DNA of 64,000 nucleotides from Alphaproteobacteria bacterium (GCA_016776605.1 JADHTB010000018.1:17960-81959); one strand, 5' to 3'; counted from the first letter of the stretch, positions 1 to 10,289 are shown. Numbers and translations: made by a program. The notes: a model not told the origin generated them from the letters alone.

Positions 1-656
1 CAATCATCACCGATCAGGACACGCCCGATCTGGGGTACTTTTACGTGACCATTGGGATCTATCGCAAAGCCGAAACCATCCTGGCCGATTCGCCCCCCTG
101 GGTGCAAAGTTACCCGGTCACCGATCTGACAATGGGAGAGCGAGACACCTGCCCCCACGATGCAATCGTCGCCGAGGACGACAGCGGGGCCAATGGTCGC
201 ATTGGCGCCGATAACGCACCGGGCGCCAATTTCCGCACCGGCGGCGATCACGGCGCCAGCCGCGACCTGGCAATCAAGGCCCAGCATCGCCGTCTCATCC
301 ACCGTCGCCGCCGCTGAAACCCCGGCCAATGGCCGGGGCCTGGGATAGAAGGCCTGGGCGACCAGGGCGAAGGCGCGATAGGGTTGGTCGCTATGCAACA
401 GCACCATGCCCTCGGGGGCCTGGCTGGCATATCGCGGGGCGACAATACAGACGCCCGCCCGGCTGGCTGAAAAGGCACCTATATAGGCTTGATTATCAAG
501 AAAACTTAGCTGCCCCGGGCCGGCTGTTTCCAAGGCGGCGACATCTTCGATCAGCAGGTCAGCCGCGGCGGAACCACTTAATTCGATTTGGCCGATTGCC
601 GCCAATTCAGCTAGCCGGAATGGCCCCTGCCGTTGAAAAAATCTAGGATCAGCCAT
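1..656 (-). CDS. lpxD: LpxD, UDP-3-O-acylglucosamine N-acyltransferase (3' part outside window)
   Basis: Transfers the N-linked 3-hydroxyacyl chain from acyl-ACP to UDP-3-O-acyl-glucosamine, the third step of lipid A synthesis, in the cytoplasm. The frame opens at an ATG at 656 preceded by GAGGG and stays open to the left edge, giving about 218 codons; the remaining third or so of the protein lies outside. Seen: an N-terminal uridine-binding domain (about residues 1-100, with [14 protein letters not shown]) and then the start of left-handed beta-helix hexapeptide repeats with I/V/L about every sixth residue ([16 protein letters not shown]), followed by [14 protein letters not shown], a conserved LpxD stretch. 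It lies 23 bp downstream of skp, the usual bamA-skp-lpxD order. Confidence 0.95.
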   Translation of the reverse strand, partial: MADPRFFQRQGPFRLAELAAIGQIELSGSAAADLLIEDVAALETAGPGQLSFLDNQAYIGAFSASRAGVCIVAPRYASQAPEGMVLLHSDQPYRAFALVAQAFYPRPRPLAGVSAAATVDETAMLGLDCQVAAGAVIAAGAEIGARCVIGANATIGPAVVLGDDCIVGAGVSLSHCQIGDRVTLHPGGRIGQDGFGFAIDPNGHVKVPQIGRVLIGDD

Positions 657-679
657 GACCCTCTAATGTCCATCCATCG

Positions 680-1237
680 CTATTGCGGCTTGGAAACGGT
701 GACGGTGCGCAATTTTTGATTCAATCGATCCATCACCTCTTTAGTGATATCAAGCCCCCGGTCGGCAATCAAAACCTGTGAATTGTCCACCACAATGGTG
801 TAGCCCTTTTCCTTCGTCAATATTTTGACGGTGGATATGATGGCTCCTTGCAATTCGTCCGTGGCCGATTTAAGCGCCTTATCCAAGTTCCGCTTGAAAT
901 CCTGCCCCTGTCGTTGCGCCGTGATAACCTGGCTTTTGAATTTTTGCCGTTTCTCTTCATAGGCCTCGGGACTGGAAACGTTGCGTTGGCGCTTCAATTC
1001 CGCCTCTATTTCGCGCAAACGACGCTCCTCTGTCTGGATCAAATCGCGAAAGCTGTCTGTGTATTGCTTGACCTGCCGGCGAATATCCTTGGCCGCATCC
1101 GATGCCTGCAGGATTTGTGCATAATCCAGTACCGCAATGACGGCCTTCGGAATCGGTTCAGCCCGCGTACCGGCGCCCCCCAGCACGATGAACGGCAGGG
1201 CGAGAGCAAGAAGAGAGAGGGACGTTAGAAGACGCAT
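680..1237 (-). CDS. skp: Skp/OmpH-family periplasmic chaperone
   Basis: Periplasmic holdase that carries unfolded outer-membrane proteins to the BAM complex. The 185-residue product starts with a cleavable signal peptide (basic MRL, hydrophobic LSLLALALPFIVLGG, cleavage near GTRAEP). A conserved first strand follows (AVIAVLDYAQILQAS), then a long charged coiled-coil region (about residues 50-135, rich in K, E, Q and R) that would form the tentacles, and a C-terminal beta return (GYTIVVDNSQVLIADRGLDIT). Size and layout fit the family. It lies between bamA (21 bp upstream) and lpxD (23 bp downstream), so it is probably co-transcribed with both. Confidence 0.93.
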   Translation of the reverse strand: MRLLTSLSLLALALPFIVLGGAGTRAEPIPKAVIAVLDYAQILQASDAAKDIRRQVKQYTDSFRDLIQTEERRLREIEAELKRQRNVSSPEAYEEKRQKFKSQVITAQRQGQDFKRNLDKALKSATDELQGAIISTVKILTKEKGYTIVVDNSQVLIADRGLDITKEVMDRLNQKLRTVTVSKPQ

Positions 1238-1258
1238 GCTTATTCATCCAAAGCAGAA

Positions 1259-3571
1259 TCAGAACTGGGTGCCGAAACTAAACCGGAAAATCTCTTCCTT
1301 GTCGAAACTTTCCTTGACGACCGCCTGGGCCAAATCGATGCTGATGGGACCAAAGGGCGAGCGCCATGATATCCCGATACCAACACTCATGCGCGGATCC
1401 TTTGCATCCTGCAAATCCGCGCCGCTGACATCAGGGCCGGACAGGGTACCGGCCTGGACGAAGGTCCGGCCCAGCACACCAAAATCCTGGGGCAAGCCAA
1501 TGGGAAAGCGCAGTTCTCCCGTCATCACGTAAAAAACATTACCGCCGATAGAATCATCTGTCGCGGCGTCTCTCGGACCAACGCCGCCGCTTGCGAAACC
1601 ACGAAAGTTATCACCGCCTAGAAAAAACCGGTTCAACACACTAACATCCTGATCCAGGCCGACAATATGGCCTCCGGACAGAGATAGATTGCCAACTATA
1701 TCCCGGGTTATAGGGTGGAAATAGGACCAACGCGCGCTGCTTCGTATATAACGGACACTGCCACCTGCACCGGCGAATTCCTGGCCGCCGGCGATAATGA
1801 TGCCCGTCGAGGGCAAAACAACGTCGTCGCGGGTATCGTAAGTCAAGCTATAGCCCACGGCAGAGGTAACGTAGTCCCCCTCGTCCAGGCGAATAAAGGA
1901 CGAAGTATCGCTGTTAAGATTATTGATCTGATCCTGACGCAAGGTGTAGCGCAGTCCTTGCTTCAAATTTTCGGTAATGGGAAAGCGGGAGCGCAGACTG
2001 AAACCCTGTGCTTGTTCGTCAAATGAACTGCGGCTCTGCTGATCTTGCTTTTTGGAGAACAAATCAACGCCGGCAGACAGATTGCGGTCTAAAAAATAAG
2101 GTTCGGTGAAGGACATATCCACCTGTTGCCGGGTCGACGACAGTCCAAGAGTTAATTTTAAATCCTGCGCCTTGCCCAAAAGATTGCGTTCCCGGATCGA
2201 AATATCACCGACCACGGCTTCCGTCGTCGACACGCCAAGGCCAAAACTTAACTCGCCAGTGGAACGCTCCTGCACATCGACGCCGATCACAACTTTATCC
2301 GGCGTGTCGCCTTGCTTTTGCGCCAAGTCAACTTTGTCAAAAAAGCCCAGACGCCTAATTTGCTGCCGTGACCGGCGCAGCTTTGCGGTGTTGAAGGCAT
2401 CGCCTTCCACCAGATTTATTTCGCGCCGGATCACTTTGTCCAAGGTCCGGATGTTGCCCGTGATATTGATCCGGTCAATATAAACCCGCGGACCCTCATT
2501 GATCTCGAACACCAAATTGATCAACTGTTTGTCTCTCTGACGTTTGACCCGGGGACGAACATCAACAAAGGCATAGCCGAGACGGCCAACAGCAAAATTC
2601 AATTTTTCAATAGTGCCCTCGATCAACTCCGCATTGTAGGTTTCTCCTTCGACGATTGTCAGCGCCTCGCGCAGAGTCTCCGGATCCAGATCGCGGAGCG
2701 TGGAGGACAAATCGATCTTGCCAAACTTGTAAAGCTCCCCCTCTTCGACCGTAAAGGTGAGGAAAAAGCTGCTCCGATCCTGGGTAAGTTCCGCAACCGC
2801 CGATAGGACCCGGAAATCCGCGTAGCCGCGCTCCAGATAAAATTTCCGCAGCAGTTCGCGGTCCAAGGTCACGCGATCAGGATCATAGCTGTCGTCAGAC
2901 GAATAAAACCGGTACCAGCGGGATTCCTTTGTGGCGATGGCCCGGCGCAATTTATCGTCACTAAAATTACGATTACCGATCATATCGATGCGACGAATAC
3001 CAGTGACCGGTCCCTCGGCAATCTCAAAGATCAGATCAACCCGGTTCTGTTCCAATTGCACCACTTTGGGTTCAACAGAAGCAGCGAAACGACCGTTGCG
3101 GCGATAGACCTGCAGGATACGTTGCACATCCGCCTGAACCCGGCTGCGAGTGTAGACGATACGGGGGCGCAATTGCACCTCCTGCTCCAGCACCTCATCC
3201 GTGACGCGCTTGTTACCTTCAAACGCCAGGCGGTTAATAATCGGGTTTTCCACCACGGTGATAACCAACATATCGCCCTGGCGGCGGATCGAGACGTCGG
3301 CGAACAGACCGGTCGTGAACAAAGCCTTCAAGGATTGATCGATCCGTCCGGGGTTAAAGGGATCACCGGCGGCGATGGTCATATAGGATTGTATGGTCGA
3401 CGCCTCGATCCGCTGATTGCCTTGCACATCGATCCGGGCGATGGCGGTCGACGAAACGGTCTCGGCGGCCGCGGCCGGGATGGCAACTGGCAGGGTCCCC
3501 AAAAGCACGCCGAACAGCATGCTGGCAAGAGACAGGGCGGTTAGGCGAAAACGCAAAAGTACGGCCTCCAA
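1259..3571 (-). CDS. bamA: BamA, outer-membrane protein assembly factor
   Basis: Central beta-barrel of the BAM complex, which inserts outer-membrane proteins. The 770-residue protein has a signal peptide (about residues 1-36, ending AAAAETV), five POTRA domains (about 40-420; the first begins STAIARIDVQGNQRIEAS) and a C-terminal 16-strand barrel (about 420-770). The conserved loop-6 motif is FRGF at residues 656-659, and the chain ends in phenylalanine (FSFGTQF), the usual outer-membrane sorting signal. Length is close to that of other alphaproteobacterial BamA proteins. It is 17 bp downstream of rseP and 21 bp upstream of skp. No anomaly seen. Confidence 0.96.
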   Translation of the reverse strand: MEAVLLRFRLTALSLASMLFGVLLGTLPVAIPAAAAETVSSTAIARIDVQGNQRIEASTIQSYMTIAAGDPFNPGRIDQSLKALFTTGLFADVSIRRQGDMLVITVVENPIINRLAFEGNKRVTDEVLEQEVQLRPRIVYTRSRVQADVQRILQVYRRNGRFAASVEPKVVQLEQNRVDLIFEIAEGPVTGIRRIDMIGNRNFSDDKLRRAIATKESRWYRFYSSDDSYDPDRVTLDRELLRKFYLERGYADFRVLSAVAELTQDRSSFFLTFTVEEGELYKFGKIDLSSTLRDLDPETLREALTIVEGETYNAELIEGTIEKLNFAVGRLGYAFVDVRPRVKRQRDKQLINLVFEINEGPRVYIDRINITGNIRTLDKVIRREINLVEGDAFNTAKLRRSRQQIRRLGFFDKVDLAQKQGDTPDKVVIGVDVQERSTGELSFGLGVSTTEAVVGDISIRERNLLGKAQDLKLTLGLSSTRQQVDMSFTEPYFLDRNLSAGVDLFSKKQDQQSRSSFDEQAQGFSLRSRFPITENLKQGLRYTLRQDQINNLNSDTSSFIRLDEGDYVTSAVGYSLTYDTRDDVVLPSTGIIIAGGQEFAGAGGSVRYIRSSARWSYFHPITRDIVGNLSLSGGHIVGLDQDVSVLNRFFLGGDNFRGFASGGVGPRDAATDDSIGGNVFYVMTGELRFPIGLPQDFGVLGRTFVQAGTLSGPDVSGADLQDAKDPRMSVGIGISWRSPFGPISIDLAQAVVKESFDKEEIFRFSFGTQF

Positions 3572-3588
3572 TGGACCTGGTTCCGGGA

Positions 3589-5058
3589 TTAAGAGAACAA
3601 GTCTATGACAAACGCTACGACGCGTAAGTTTACCAGATCATTCCAAGTAGCAAAGACCGTAAGTGTCAGCACCAACGCCAAACCGATACGAAATCCAATT
3701 TCCTGTATCCGATCCGTTAACGGCCGGCGCAGAACAGCTTCAAAACCGTAGAACAGCAGATGGCCGCCATCCAATATAGGGATCGGGAACAGATTGATCA
3801 TGCCTAGATTCAGGGACAACAATATCGAGAGCATGATCAGTTGTTCAACACCAATCTGGGCGGCCTGGCCCGAGGCATGGGCAATGCGCAAGGGCCCGCC
3901 AAGATCTTCGGTGCCCCGGTCACCGGAAATCATCTGCCCCACATATGCCAATGTCTGCACCAGCATGTCATAGCTCGTCGTAGCGGCCTCAACCACGGCA
4001 TCGGTGGGGCCAAGGCGGATGGGCGCGCGCTGGGCCCGCAAAATACCGATCAACCAACGCTCGGGGTCAGTCGTGCCGATAGCGGTGTCCTTGGTCGTTT
4101 TCTTGTCGGCGCCCTTGCTGGATGCTTTAGCTGCTTCAGCGCGCCGGGCCGCCACGTACAGGCGAATTTCCGCACCATCGCGCAGCACCGTCATGGGCAT
4201 GCGGCGTCCCTTGCTAACCGCGACAATATCCTGCAAACGCTCGAAATTATCGACGACCTCGCCATCGATGGCCAGAATTCGATCGCCAACAAGAAACCCC
4301 GCCGCCGCCGCGGGACTGCCTTCATAAATTTTACCGACAATGGCCGGACTAGCCGGCCACAGGCCAAGATGGCCGAATTTGTGCACGATACCTTGCTTAT
4401 CTGCCTTTTCGGTCAGACGCGGCGTGGCGGATAATGTCTGTTCCTGCCCTTCCCGGCGGATACGAAAGTTGAGCGGCTTCCCGGGATTAAGAAAGACGGC
4501 CTGCTCGAATTGTTCAAAACGGTGGATCGTATCGCCGTCGATGGCCAGAACCACATCGCCTTCTTTAAAGCCGGCGGCTTGCCCGGCGCCCTGGTCAACG
4601 ACCCGGCCGATTTCCGCCGGCGTGACCCGCTGCCCAAAGGACATGTACATCGCGGCGAGCACGATGATGGCATAAATAAAATTCGCCATGGGCCCAGCCG
4701 CCACGATCGCGGCACGCTGCCCCAGACGCTTGTGATGGAACGAGACCGCGCGCTCATCAGCGCTCAATTCCCGCAGGGTTTCGCCGTCGGGCCGGCTGGC
4801 CCCGTCGCTGTCGCCAAAGAATTTAACGTAGCCGCCAAAAGGTATCCAACAGATCTTCCAGCGGGTTCCGGCACTATCGTTCCAGCCCCTGATCTCGGGC
4901 CCAAAGCCAATGGAAAACACCTCGACCCGAACGCCATTCCAGCGGGCGACCAGGTAATGTCCCATTTCATGGACAAAAACCAGGACCGTCAAAACCACCA
5001 GAAACGGCAGCACGTAGAGCCCGGTATTCATGAGAAAATCCAGCACTACACTCATCAC
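3589..5058 (-). CDS. rseP: RseP, site-2 intramembrane zinc metalloprotease
   Basis: Inner-membrane M50 protease that cuts anti-sigma factors and remnant signal peptides within the membrane. The 489-residue product has the zinc motif HEMGH at residues 30-34 in the first membrane helix. It has two PDZ domains (about 130-215 and 235-310) and the third zinc ligand in NLFPIPILDGG (LDGG at 429-432). A lysine-rich linker of about 20 residues (near 316-335, KASSKGADKKTTKD) after the second PDZ makes it somewhat longer than the 450-residue E. coli protein. The start overlaps the dxr stop by 4 bp, suggesting translational coupling. The neighbours dxr, cdsA and bamA are those usual for rseP. Confidence 0.96.
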   Translation of the reverse strand: MMSVVLDFLMNTGLYVLPFLVVLTVLVFVHEMGHYLVARWNGVRVEVFSIGFGPEIRGWNDSAGTRWKICWIPFGGYVKFFGDSDGASRPDGETLRELSADERAVSFHHKRLGQRAAIVAAGPMANFIYAIIVLAAMYMSFGQRVTPAEIGRVVDQGAGQAAGFKEGDVVLAIDGDTIHRFEQFEQAVFLNPGKPLNFRIRREGQEQTLSATPRLTEKADKQGIVHKFGHLGLWPASPAIVGKIYEGSPAAAAGFLVGDRILAIDGEVVDNFERLQDIVAVSKGRRMPMTVLRDGAEIRLYVAARRAEAAKASSKGADKKTTKDTAIGTTDPERWLIGILRAQRAPIRLGPTDAVVEAATTSYDMLVQTLAYVGQMISGDRGTEDLGGPLRIAHASGQAAQIGVEQLIMLSILLSLNLGMINLFPIPILDGGHLLFYGFEAVLRRPLTDRIQEIGFRIGLALVLTLTVFATWNDLVNLRVVAFVIDLFS

Positions 5059-6314
5059 CCCTGTACCAAACTCAACCGGTTATCACCCTGCGCGGGCAGG
5101 CCAGCCAGTTCCCGCGCTTTCGCCCGTGCCTCGGCATCCGCAGCCCCGACATCGGCCAAATCACCTAGCGGCGTCACCGCGATTTTGTCCAAAGTTTCCT
5201 CCACTACCCTGGCTATTTCCAGGAAACCCAGGCGTTCGGCCAAAAAGGCAGCCACCGCGATTTCATTAGCCGCATTCAGAATGGTCGGCGCCGTGCCTCC
5301 CGCCAATAAGGCTTCGCGCGCCAGGCGCAAACAGGGAAACCGCTTGGGGTCAGGCGCCTCGAACGACAAATCGCCGATACGGGCCAAATCCAGACGTTCG
5401 GTTGGCGTTGCCATCCGATCCGGCCAAGCCAGGGCATGGGCTATGGGGGTGCGCATATCCGGCGCGCCCAATTGTGCCAGGACCGAGCCGTCCACGTAAC
5501 CGACCAAACTATGTACCACTGATTGCGGATGGATCAGGATTTCTATCTGCGCCGCCGCGACCGGGAAGAGATAGTAGGCCTCGATCGATTCCAGCCCCTT
5601 GTTCATCATGGTGGCCGAATCCACGGAAATTTTATCGCCCATATCCCAGTTGGGATGGGCCACCGCCTGAGCCGGGGTGACCTGGGCCATGGCCGTAACA
5701 TCCAAATTCAGGAACGGGCCGCCCGACGCTGTCAGGATAATGCGCTCTATGGTCTCGGGCCGATTGAAATCAAAGACCTGATAGATGGCGTTATGTTCGG
5801 AATCCACCGGCAACAAAGTGGCCTTGCCGCGGCGCACCTCTTCCAGCACCAGCTCGCCGGCACAGACCAGGCATTCCTTGTTGGCCAAAGCCACGATCGC
5901 ACCCCGGCGTATGGCAGCCAGCGTCGGCCCCAATCCAGCCGCGCCGACAATTCCCGCCATCACCCAATCACTGGGACGTTCGGCGGCTTCGCACAAGGCA
6001 CGCGGACCGGCGCCCACCGCAATGCCGCTGCCTGCCAAGGCCTCCTTTAGGGCGTCATAGAGATTTTCATCACCGATCACCGCCAACTCGGCATTGAATA
6101 GACGGGCCTGGGCCGCCAACAGATCCACATTGTGGTGCGCGGTCAACGCAACCACTTTGTAGGCATCCGGCCGGCGGCTGATCAAGTCCAGGGTACTTTG
6201 GCCGACCGAGCCCGTCGCCCCCAGTATGGAAACCCGGCGCGGCCCGGAACCAGCGCCAGCACCGGCACCGACACCGGCGCCTTGGTCATCGTTATTTTTG
6301 CGGACTATTGCCAT
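5055..6314 (-). CDS. dxr: 1-deoxy-D-xylulose 5-phosphate reductoisomerase
   Basis: Converts DXP to 2-C-methyl-D-erythritol 4-phosphate with NADPH, the committed step of the MEP isoprenoid pathway. The 419-residue chain has the NADPH-binding GATGSVGQS at about 32-40, the metal- and substrate-binding motif LPVDSEHNAIYQ, and the downstream SVDSATMMNKGLE motif. An unusual alanine-glycine tract (GAGVGAGAGAGSG, residues 12-24) precedes the first strand and is probably a flexible, non-conserved tail; a later start is possible but no better one is evident. It overlaps cdsA by 10 bp and rseP by 4 bp. The later MEP genes ispD and ispF are fused at 22459-23652. Confidence 0.96.
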   Translation of the reverse strand: MAIVRKNNDDQGAGVGAGAGAGSGPRRVSILGATGSVGQSTLDLISRRPDAYKVVALTAHHNVDLLAAQARLFNAELAVIGDENLYDALKEALAGSGIAVGAGPRALCEAAERPSDWVMAGIVGAAGLGPTLAAIRRGAIVALANKECLVCAGELVLEEVRRGKATLLPVDSEHNAIYQVFDFNRPETIERIILTASGGPFLNLDVTAMAQVTPAQAVAHPNWDMGDKISVDSATMMNKGLESIEAYYLFPVAAAQIEILIHPQSVVHSLVGYVDGSVLAQLGAPDMRTPIAHALAWPDRMATPTERLDLARIGDLSFEAPDPKRFPCLRLAREALLAGGTAPTILNAANEIAVAAFLAERLGFLEIARVVEETLDKIAVTPLGDLADVGAADAEARAKARELAGLPAQGDNRLSLVQG

Positions 6315-7129
6315 GGCAGGATACCCAGCCTGGGAGCGGCGGCGGCGAGAGCCAGGGCCGGGGCCGCCAACAGAACGCCGTCGACACGGTCCAGAATGCC
6401 GCCATGGCCGGGGATCAAGGCGCCGCTGTCTTTCACGTCAAAATGCCGTTTCAGCGCCGATTCAGCCAAATCGCCACATTGTGAAATCAACGCCAAAAGC
6501 GCGCCCAGAACGGCGAATTGCGCCACATCCTTTTGCTCCAATGCGAAAGCCAGCAGGGCCGAGGCCGCGGCCGCCAAAAACATTCCGCCCAACAATCCGG
6601 CCCAGGTTTTCTTGGGACTGATCCGGGGGGCCAGTTTTGGCCCGCCAATACTCCGGCCGGCAAAATAGGCCCCGGTGTCGCAGGACCACACAGCCAGGAA
6701 AAGCCACGAAACGGCCAACATGCCGTTATCTCCCATACGCAACCACAGCAATGCCAAACAGGGCAGTCCCAACCAAAACAGCCCCAACACGGGCCAAATC
6801 ATTGATCGTCCGTCCAGGCGGCTCAACCCGGCAAGGATCAGCACCACAGGCAACAGCGCCAACAATGCCCAACCCGCATGCCCATAGTAACCCAGGGCCA
6901 GGACCACCAACAAACCCAGGGCCGACGCCGAACCGAGCCGGCCGGATCCGGCACCACCGGTCAGCCGATCCCATTCCCTGGCCATCAAGACCGCCGCCAG
7001 AGCCAGTAACAGGGCGAACCCCAAGCCACCAGCATAGAGCGCGCCCAGGACCACGGGCAACAATACCAGCGCCGACAAAACCCGTGTCTGTAGTGGTGAA
7101 CTGATAGGATCAGCCTCGGATTGCGCCAT
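6305..7129 (-). CDS. cdsA: CdsA, phosphatidate cytidylyltransferase
   Basis: Inner-membrane enzyme making CDP-diacylglycerol from phosphatidate and CTP, the branch point for all phospholipids. The ATG at 7129 ([11 protein letters not shown]) gives 274 residues. The longer frame from 7225 would sit inside uppS and adds a non-family N-terminus, so I reject that start. About eight hydrophobic helices are visible. The family signature near the C-terminus is intact: SALKRHF, then [19 protein letters not shown]. The gene overlaps the end of uppS by 20 bp and dxr by 10 bp. PgpA, which acts further along the phosphatidylglycerol branch, is encoded at 23653-24138. Confidence 0.94.
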   Translation of the reverse strand: MAQSEADPISSPLQTRVLSALVLLPVVLGALYAGGLGFALLLALAAVLMAREWDRLTGGAGSGRLGSASALGLLVVLALGYYGHAGWALLALLPVVLILAGLSRLDGRSMIWPVLGLFWLGLPCLALLWLRMGDNGMLAVSWLFLAVWSCDTGAYFAGRSIGGPKLAPRISPKKTWAGLLGGMFLAAAASALLAFALEQKDVAQFAVLGALLALISQCGDLAESALKRHFDVKDSGALIPGHGGILDRVDGVLLAAPALALAAAAPRLGILPWQ

Positions 7130-7847
7130 AGCGTCGTTCACGGCGGCGAAATTCATCCACCGCCTCTGCCAGACTCTGCTTGGTAAAATCGGGCCAAAGC
7201 AAATCCATGAAAACCAATTCCGCATAGCAGGCCTGCCACAGCAGAAAATTACTCAAACGCTGTTCGCCACTGGTTCGAATGACCAGATCGGGGTCAGGAA
7301 TGCCAACCGTATGGAGGTAACCGGAAAATGTCGTTTCGTTTATTTCATCAAGGGTCATGCCGCCATCGGCCACCGCGGCCGCGATCCGGCGGCTCGCCTC
7401 AACGATCTCGCTGTGGCTGCCATAATTGACGGCGATAACAAGGGTCAGACCAGTATTACCGGTGGTTGTCCGTTCCGCATCCTCAATCAATTTGACAATG
7501 TCGGGGGCCAGCTTGCGCCATTCCCCAATGAAGCGGATGCGCACGCCGTTGCGGTGCAGTTCGCGCAATTCGCGGCGGAGATACAGGCGCAAGAGGCCCA
7601 TTAAATCATCAACTTCCGTCGGTGGTCGCTTCCAGTTTTCCGAAGAAAACGCATACAGGGTCAGGTAACCGATACCCATTTCCTGGCCCGCCTCAACCAC
7701 GCCACGCAAAGCATCGACACCGCGCTGATGGCCGGCGACACGGGGCAGGCCGCGGGCCTTGGCCCAGCGGCCATTGCCGTCCATAATGATTGCAATATGC
7801 TGCGGGGGCAGTTGCGGGCCGGATTTAAGCGATGTGTTCGTGACCAT
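7110..7847 (-). CDS. uppS: Undecaprenyl diphosphate synthase (cis-prenyltransferase)
   Basis: Extends farnesyl diphosphate with eight isopentenyl units to C55 undecaprenyl diphosphate, the lipid carrier for peptidoglycan and O-antigen. The 245-residue chain has the conserved first motif [20 protein letters not shown], with the catalytic aspartate at about residue 23. It also has the downstream [11 protein letters not shown] and [19 protein letters not shown] motifs that bind IPP. Length is normal. The start codon is immediately adjacent to the frr stop (0 bp) and the end overlaps cdsA, so this is a coupled operon. Confidence 0.96.
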   Translation of the reverse strand: MVTNTSLKSGPQLPPQHIAIIMDGNGRWAKARGLPRVAGHQRGVDALRGVVEAGQEMGIGYLTLYAFSSENWKRPPTEVDDLMGLLRLYLRRELRELHRNGVRIRFIGEWRKLAPDIVKLIEDAERTTTGNTGLTLVIAVNYGSHSEIVEASRRIAAAVADGGMTLDEINETTFSGYLHTVGIPDPDLVIRTSGEQRLSNFLLWQACYAELVFMDLLWPDFTKQSLAEAVDEFRRRERRYGAIRG

Positions 7848-8405
7848 TCAGACCTGCTTGATCTCTTCATCCTTAGCTAACAGAATCTGATCAATCTTGG
7901 CGATCAACTTGTCAGTCAATTGTTGGACTTCCTCGCTCCAAAGACGTTGGTCATCTTCACTCAGGTCGCCGTCCCGTTCCATCTTCTTCAATTTGTCCAT
8001 GCCATCGCGGCGAACATTGCGAACAGCTACGCGGGCCTGTTCCGCATACTTATGCGCGATCTTGGCCATTTCAAGGCGGCGCTCCTCGGTCAATTCCGGG
8101 ATGGGGACGCGCACCAATTGACCGTCCGCGGACGGGTTCAGGCCAAGCCCGGAGGAGCGGATCGCCTTTTCCACCGACGTTACCGCGCTTTTGTCCCAGA
8201 CCTGCACGGTCAACATGCGCGGTTCCGGCACGCCGATCGTGCCAACTTGGTTCAAGGGCATTTGCGAGCCATAGATATCCACCATGACCGGTTCCAACAG
8301 CCCAATGGATGCCCGCCCCGTGCGCAGACCCGCGAATTCGTGCGACAACGCCTCAACCGCGCCATTCATGCGCCTATCCAGATCGTCTAAGTCAGGTTCC
8401 GCCAC
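7848..8405 (-). CDS. frr: Ribosome recycling factor
   Basis: Splits post-termination ribosomes together with EF-G. The 185-residue chain is the family's standard length. It shows the coiled-coil domain I sequences ([21 protein letters not shown] near the N-terminus; [25 protein letters not shown] near the C-terminus) and domain II between them ([22 protein letters not shown]). It lies 3 bp downstream of pyrH and directly abuts uppS. Confidence 0.97.
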   Translation of the reverse strand: MAEPDLDDLDRRMNGAVEALSHEFAGLRTGRASIGLLEPVMVDIYGSQMPLNQVGTIGVPEPRMLTVQVWDKSAVTSVEKAIRSSGLGLNPSADGQLVRVPIPELTEERRLEMAKIAHKYAEQARVAVRNVRRDGMDKLKKMERDGDLSEDDQRLWSEEVQQLTDKLIAKIDQILLAKDEEIKQV

Positions 8406-8408
8406 CTT

Positions 8409-9173
8409 TTAGCCTCCCTCGTCAATCACGGTGCATCTACCTTTGCCCTGCAAAACATCCGCGAAGGCACCATCGTTGTGAATTGAGAATACAAGGATAG
8501 GGATCGCGTTCTCTCGTGCAAGAGAAATGGCAGCCGCATCCATAACCTTCAAGTCGCGGGACAGGACGTCGTGATAACTCAGACGGTCGTAGCGCTCGGC
8601 ATCGGGGTTTTTATTTGGATCTTCGGCATAGACGCCGTCAACCTGCGTGCCCTTCAACAGGCAATCGCAATCCATTTCAGCCGCCCGCAGAGCAGCGGTG
8701 GTGTCCGTGGTGAAAAATGGATTGCCGGTACCGGCGGCAAAAATAACGATTCGGCCTTTTTCCATGTGCCGCATGGCGCGGCGGCGGATATAGGGTTCGC
8801 AAACCGTGGCCATGGGAATGGCTGAAAGAACCCGTGTCGGCTGGCCGATCCCCTCCAGGGCGCTTTGCATGGCCAGGGCGTTCATCACCGTAGCCAGCAT
8901 GCCCATATAATCGGCGCTGGCACGTTCCATCCCGACTGTTGCGCCGGAAATGCCGCGGAATATATTGCCACCGCCAATGACTAGACAAACCTCGGCGCCA
9001 AGGTCATGCACCTGTTTTACGTCCTGTGCAATGCGGCGCACGGTATCAAAATCGACACCATACTCACCCGCGCCCATCAAGGCCTCGCCAGATATCTTCA
9101 ACAAGGCCCGGCGATAGCGCAATTCCGGGCCTCCATCAGCCCCGGTTGAATTGGCATTTTCGGGCGTTGTCAC
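8409..9173 (-). CDS. pyrH: UMP kinase
   Basis: Phosphorylates UMP to UDP in pyrimidine synthesis; a hexameric amino-acid-kinase-fold enzyme in the cytoplasm. The 254-residue chain has the N-terminal [15 protein letters not shown] phosphate-binding loop, [10 protein letters not shown], and the C-terminal-half nucleotide-binding segment [18 protein letters not shown] polar N-terminal extension of about 18 residues ([15 protein letters not shown]) precedes the fold. It starts the pyrH-frr-uppS run. Upstream, 125 bp holding a palindromic repeat separates it from tsf, so it could have its own promoter or be read through from rpsB-tsf. Confidence 0.96.
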   Translation of the reverse strand: MTTPENANSTGADGGPELRYRRALLKISGEALMGAGEYGVDFDTVRRIAQDVKQVHDLGAEVCLVIGGGNIFRGISGATVGMERASADYMGMLATVMNALAMQSALEGIGQPTRVLSAIPMATVCEPYIRRRAMRHMEKGRIVIFAAGTGNPFFTTDTTAALRAAEMDCDCLLKGTQVDGVYAEDPNKNPDAERYDRLSYHDVLSRDLKVMDAAAISLARENAIPILVFSIHNDGAFADVLQGKGRCTVIDEGG

Positions 9174-9200
9174 AGGCGAACCCCCTTATTTTCGACGCGA

Positions 9201-9297
9201 GAGCGCATTTTAAGAAAATGCGCTCAGAATTTTAAAAATCCAGTAATTGAACCAATCACCTAAATTACATTAGCGATTTTTGCTAATTGCGAACTTA
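9201..9297. repeat. Palindromic 100-bp element (hairpin plus degenerate palindrome) between pyrH and tsf
   Basis: Bases 9201-9225 form a perfect hairpin (GAGCGCATTTT, AAG, AAAATGCGCTC). After an A/T-rich spacer comes a diverged copy of the 61-nt module (AATTGAACCAATCACCTAA at about 9244-9262, then an imperfect TAGCGA core). The same arrangement occurs at 19398-19596, 42175-42274 and 56064-56264. It fills nearly all of the pyrH-tsf gap and could act as a processing or attenuation hairpin in the operon mRNA. No T-run follows the stem on the minus strand, so a classical terminator is unlikely. Confidence 0.8.
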
Positions 9298-9298
9298 T

Positions 9299-10228
9299 CT
9301 AGGCCGATGCTTGCGCCGCAACCTCGGCCGCGAAGTCGGTTTTTTCCCGTTCGATACCTTCACCCAAGACATATCGGACGAAACCGGTAACTTTCACCGG
9401 CGTTCCCAAGTCCTTGCCCGCCTGCTCCAGCACGGCCGCGACCTTGCTTTCGCCATCAATGACCCAGGTTTGTTCCGTCAGGACCACGTCCTGATAAAAC
9501 TTGCGTAGACGGCCCTCGACCATCTTACCAATAATCTCTTCCGGCTTGCCGCTTTCGCGGGCCTGCTCCGACAGAATGGCGCGCTCCCGTTCCACGGCTT
9601 CCTGATCCAGATCATCGACGCTGACGGATTGTGGCGACGCGGCAGCCACATGCATGGCGATTTGCTTGGCCAATGCCGATAACTGCGCCTGATCCCCAGA
9701 CGATTCCAGGCCAACCAGGACACCGATGCGGCCCAGACCAGGCGCGGCGGCGGCGTGGACATAAGAGGTCACCACGCCCTGATCCACCGACAGGGTTGCG
9801 GCCCGGCGCAAGGACATATTCTCGCCAATGGTCGCGATCATATGGGTCAGTTCCTCCCCGACCGTACGCTCTCCATCGGGATATGGTTGCGCCTGCAAAG
9901 CCTCAAGATCACCATTGCCGCTGGCCAGAACCAGACCGCCCATGCTGCGGGCGAAAGCCTGGAATTGGTCGTTGCGGGCGACGAAGTCTGTCTCGCTATT
10001 GACTTCAACGACGGCGCCCTTGTTGCCTTCGGCAATAACCGCGACCAGGCCTTCCGCAGCCACGCGGCCGGCCTTTTTCGCGGCCGCGGCCAAGCCCTTG
10101 GTACGCAGCCAGTCGACAGCCGCGTCAATATCGCCCTCGGTTTCCTGCAGGGCATTTCTGCAATCCATCATGCCAGCGCCGGTCTTGCCGCGCAGGTCCT
10201 TGATCATCGCCGCTGAAACTTGGGTCAC
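9299..10228 (-). CDS. tsf: Elongation factor Ts
   Basis: Guanine nucleotide exchange factor for EF-Tu. The 309-residue chain has the N-terminal UBA-like domain ([20 protein letters not shown]) and the diagnostic [16 protein letters not shown] motif in the core, where TDFVARN contacts EF-Tu. Two core subdomains and a coiled-coil segment follow. Length is typical. It sits 61 bp downstream of rpsB. That gap contains a short perfect palindrome (CAGCATAACATGCTG, 10253-10267), weakly suggestive of an attenuating hairpin. The downstream side is occupied by the palindromic repeat. Confidence 0.97.
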   Translation of the reverse strand: MTQVSAAMIKDLRGKTGAGMMDCRNALQETEGDIDAAVDWLRTKGLAAAAKKAGRVAAEGLVAVIAEGNKGAVVEVNSETDFVARNDQFQAFARSMGGLVLASGNGDLEALQAQPYPDGERTVGEELTHMIATIGENMSLRRAATLSVDQGVVTSYVHAAAAPGLGRIGVLVGLESSGDQAQLSALAKQIAMHVAAASPQSVSVDDLDQEAVERERAILSEQARESGKPEEIIGKMVEGRLRKFYQDVVLTEQTWVIDGESKVAAVLEQAGKDLGTPVKVTGFVRYVLGEGIEREKTDFAAEVAAQASA

Positions 10229-10289
10229 CGCTGATCTCCTAGATTAGATAAACAGCATAACATGCTGCTATTACGTAATAATTTTACTT

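Noticed and set aside
4510..5499. 329-codon plus-strand frame across rseP and dxr
   Set aside because: Spans two recognised genes in the opposite direction and shows no protein family features.
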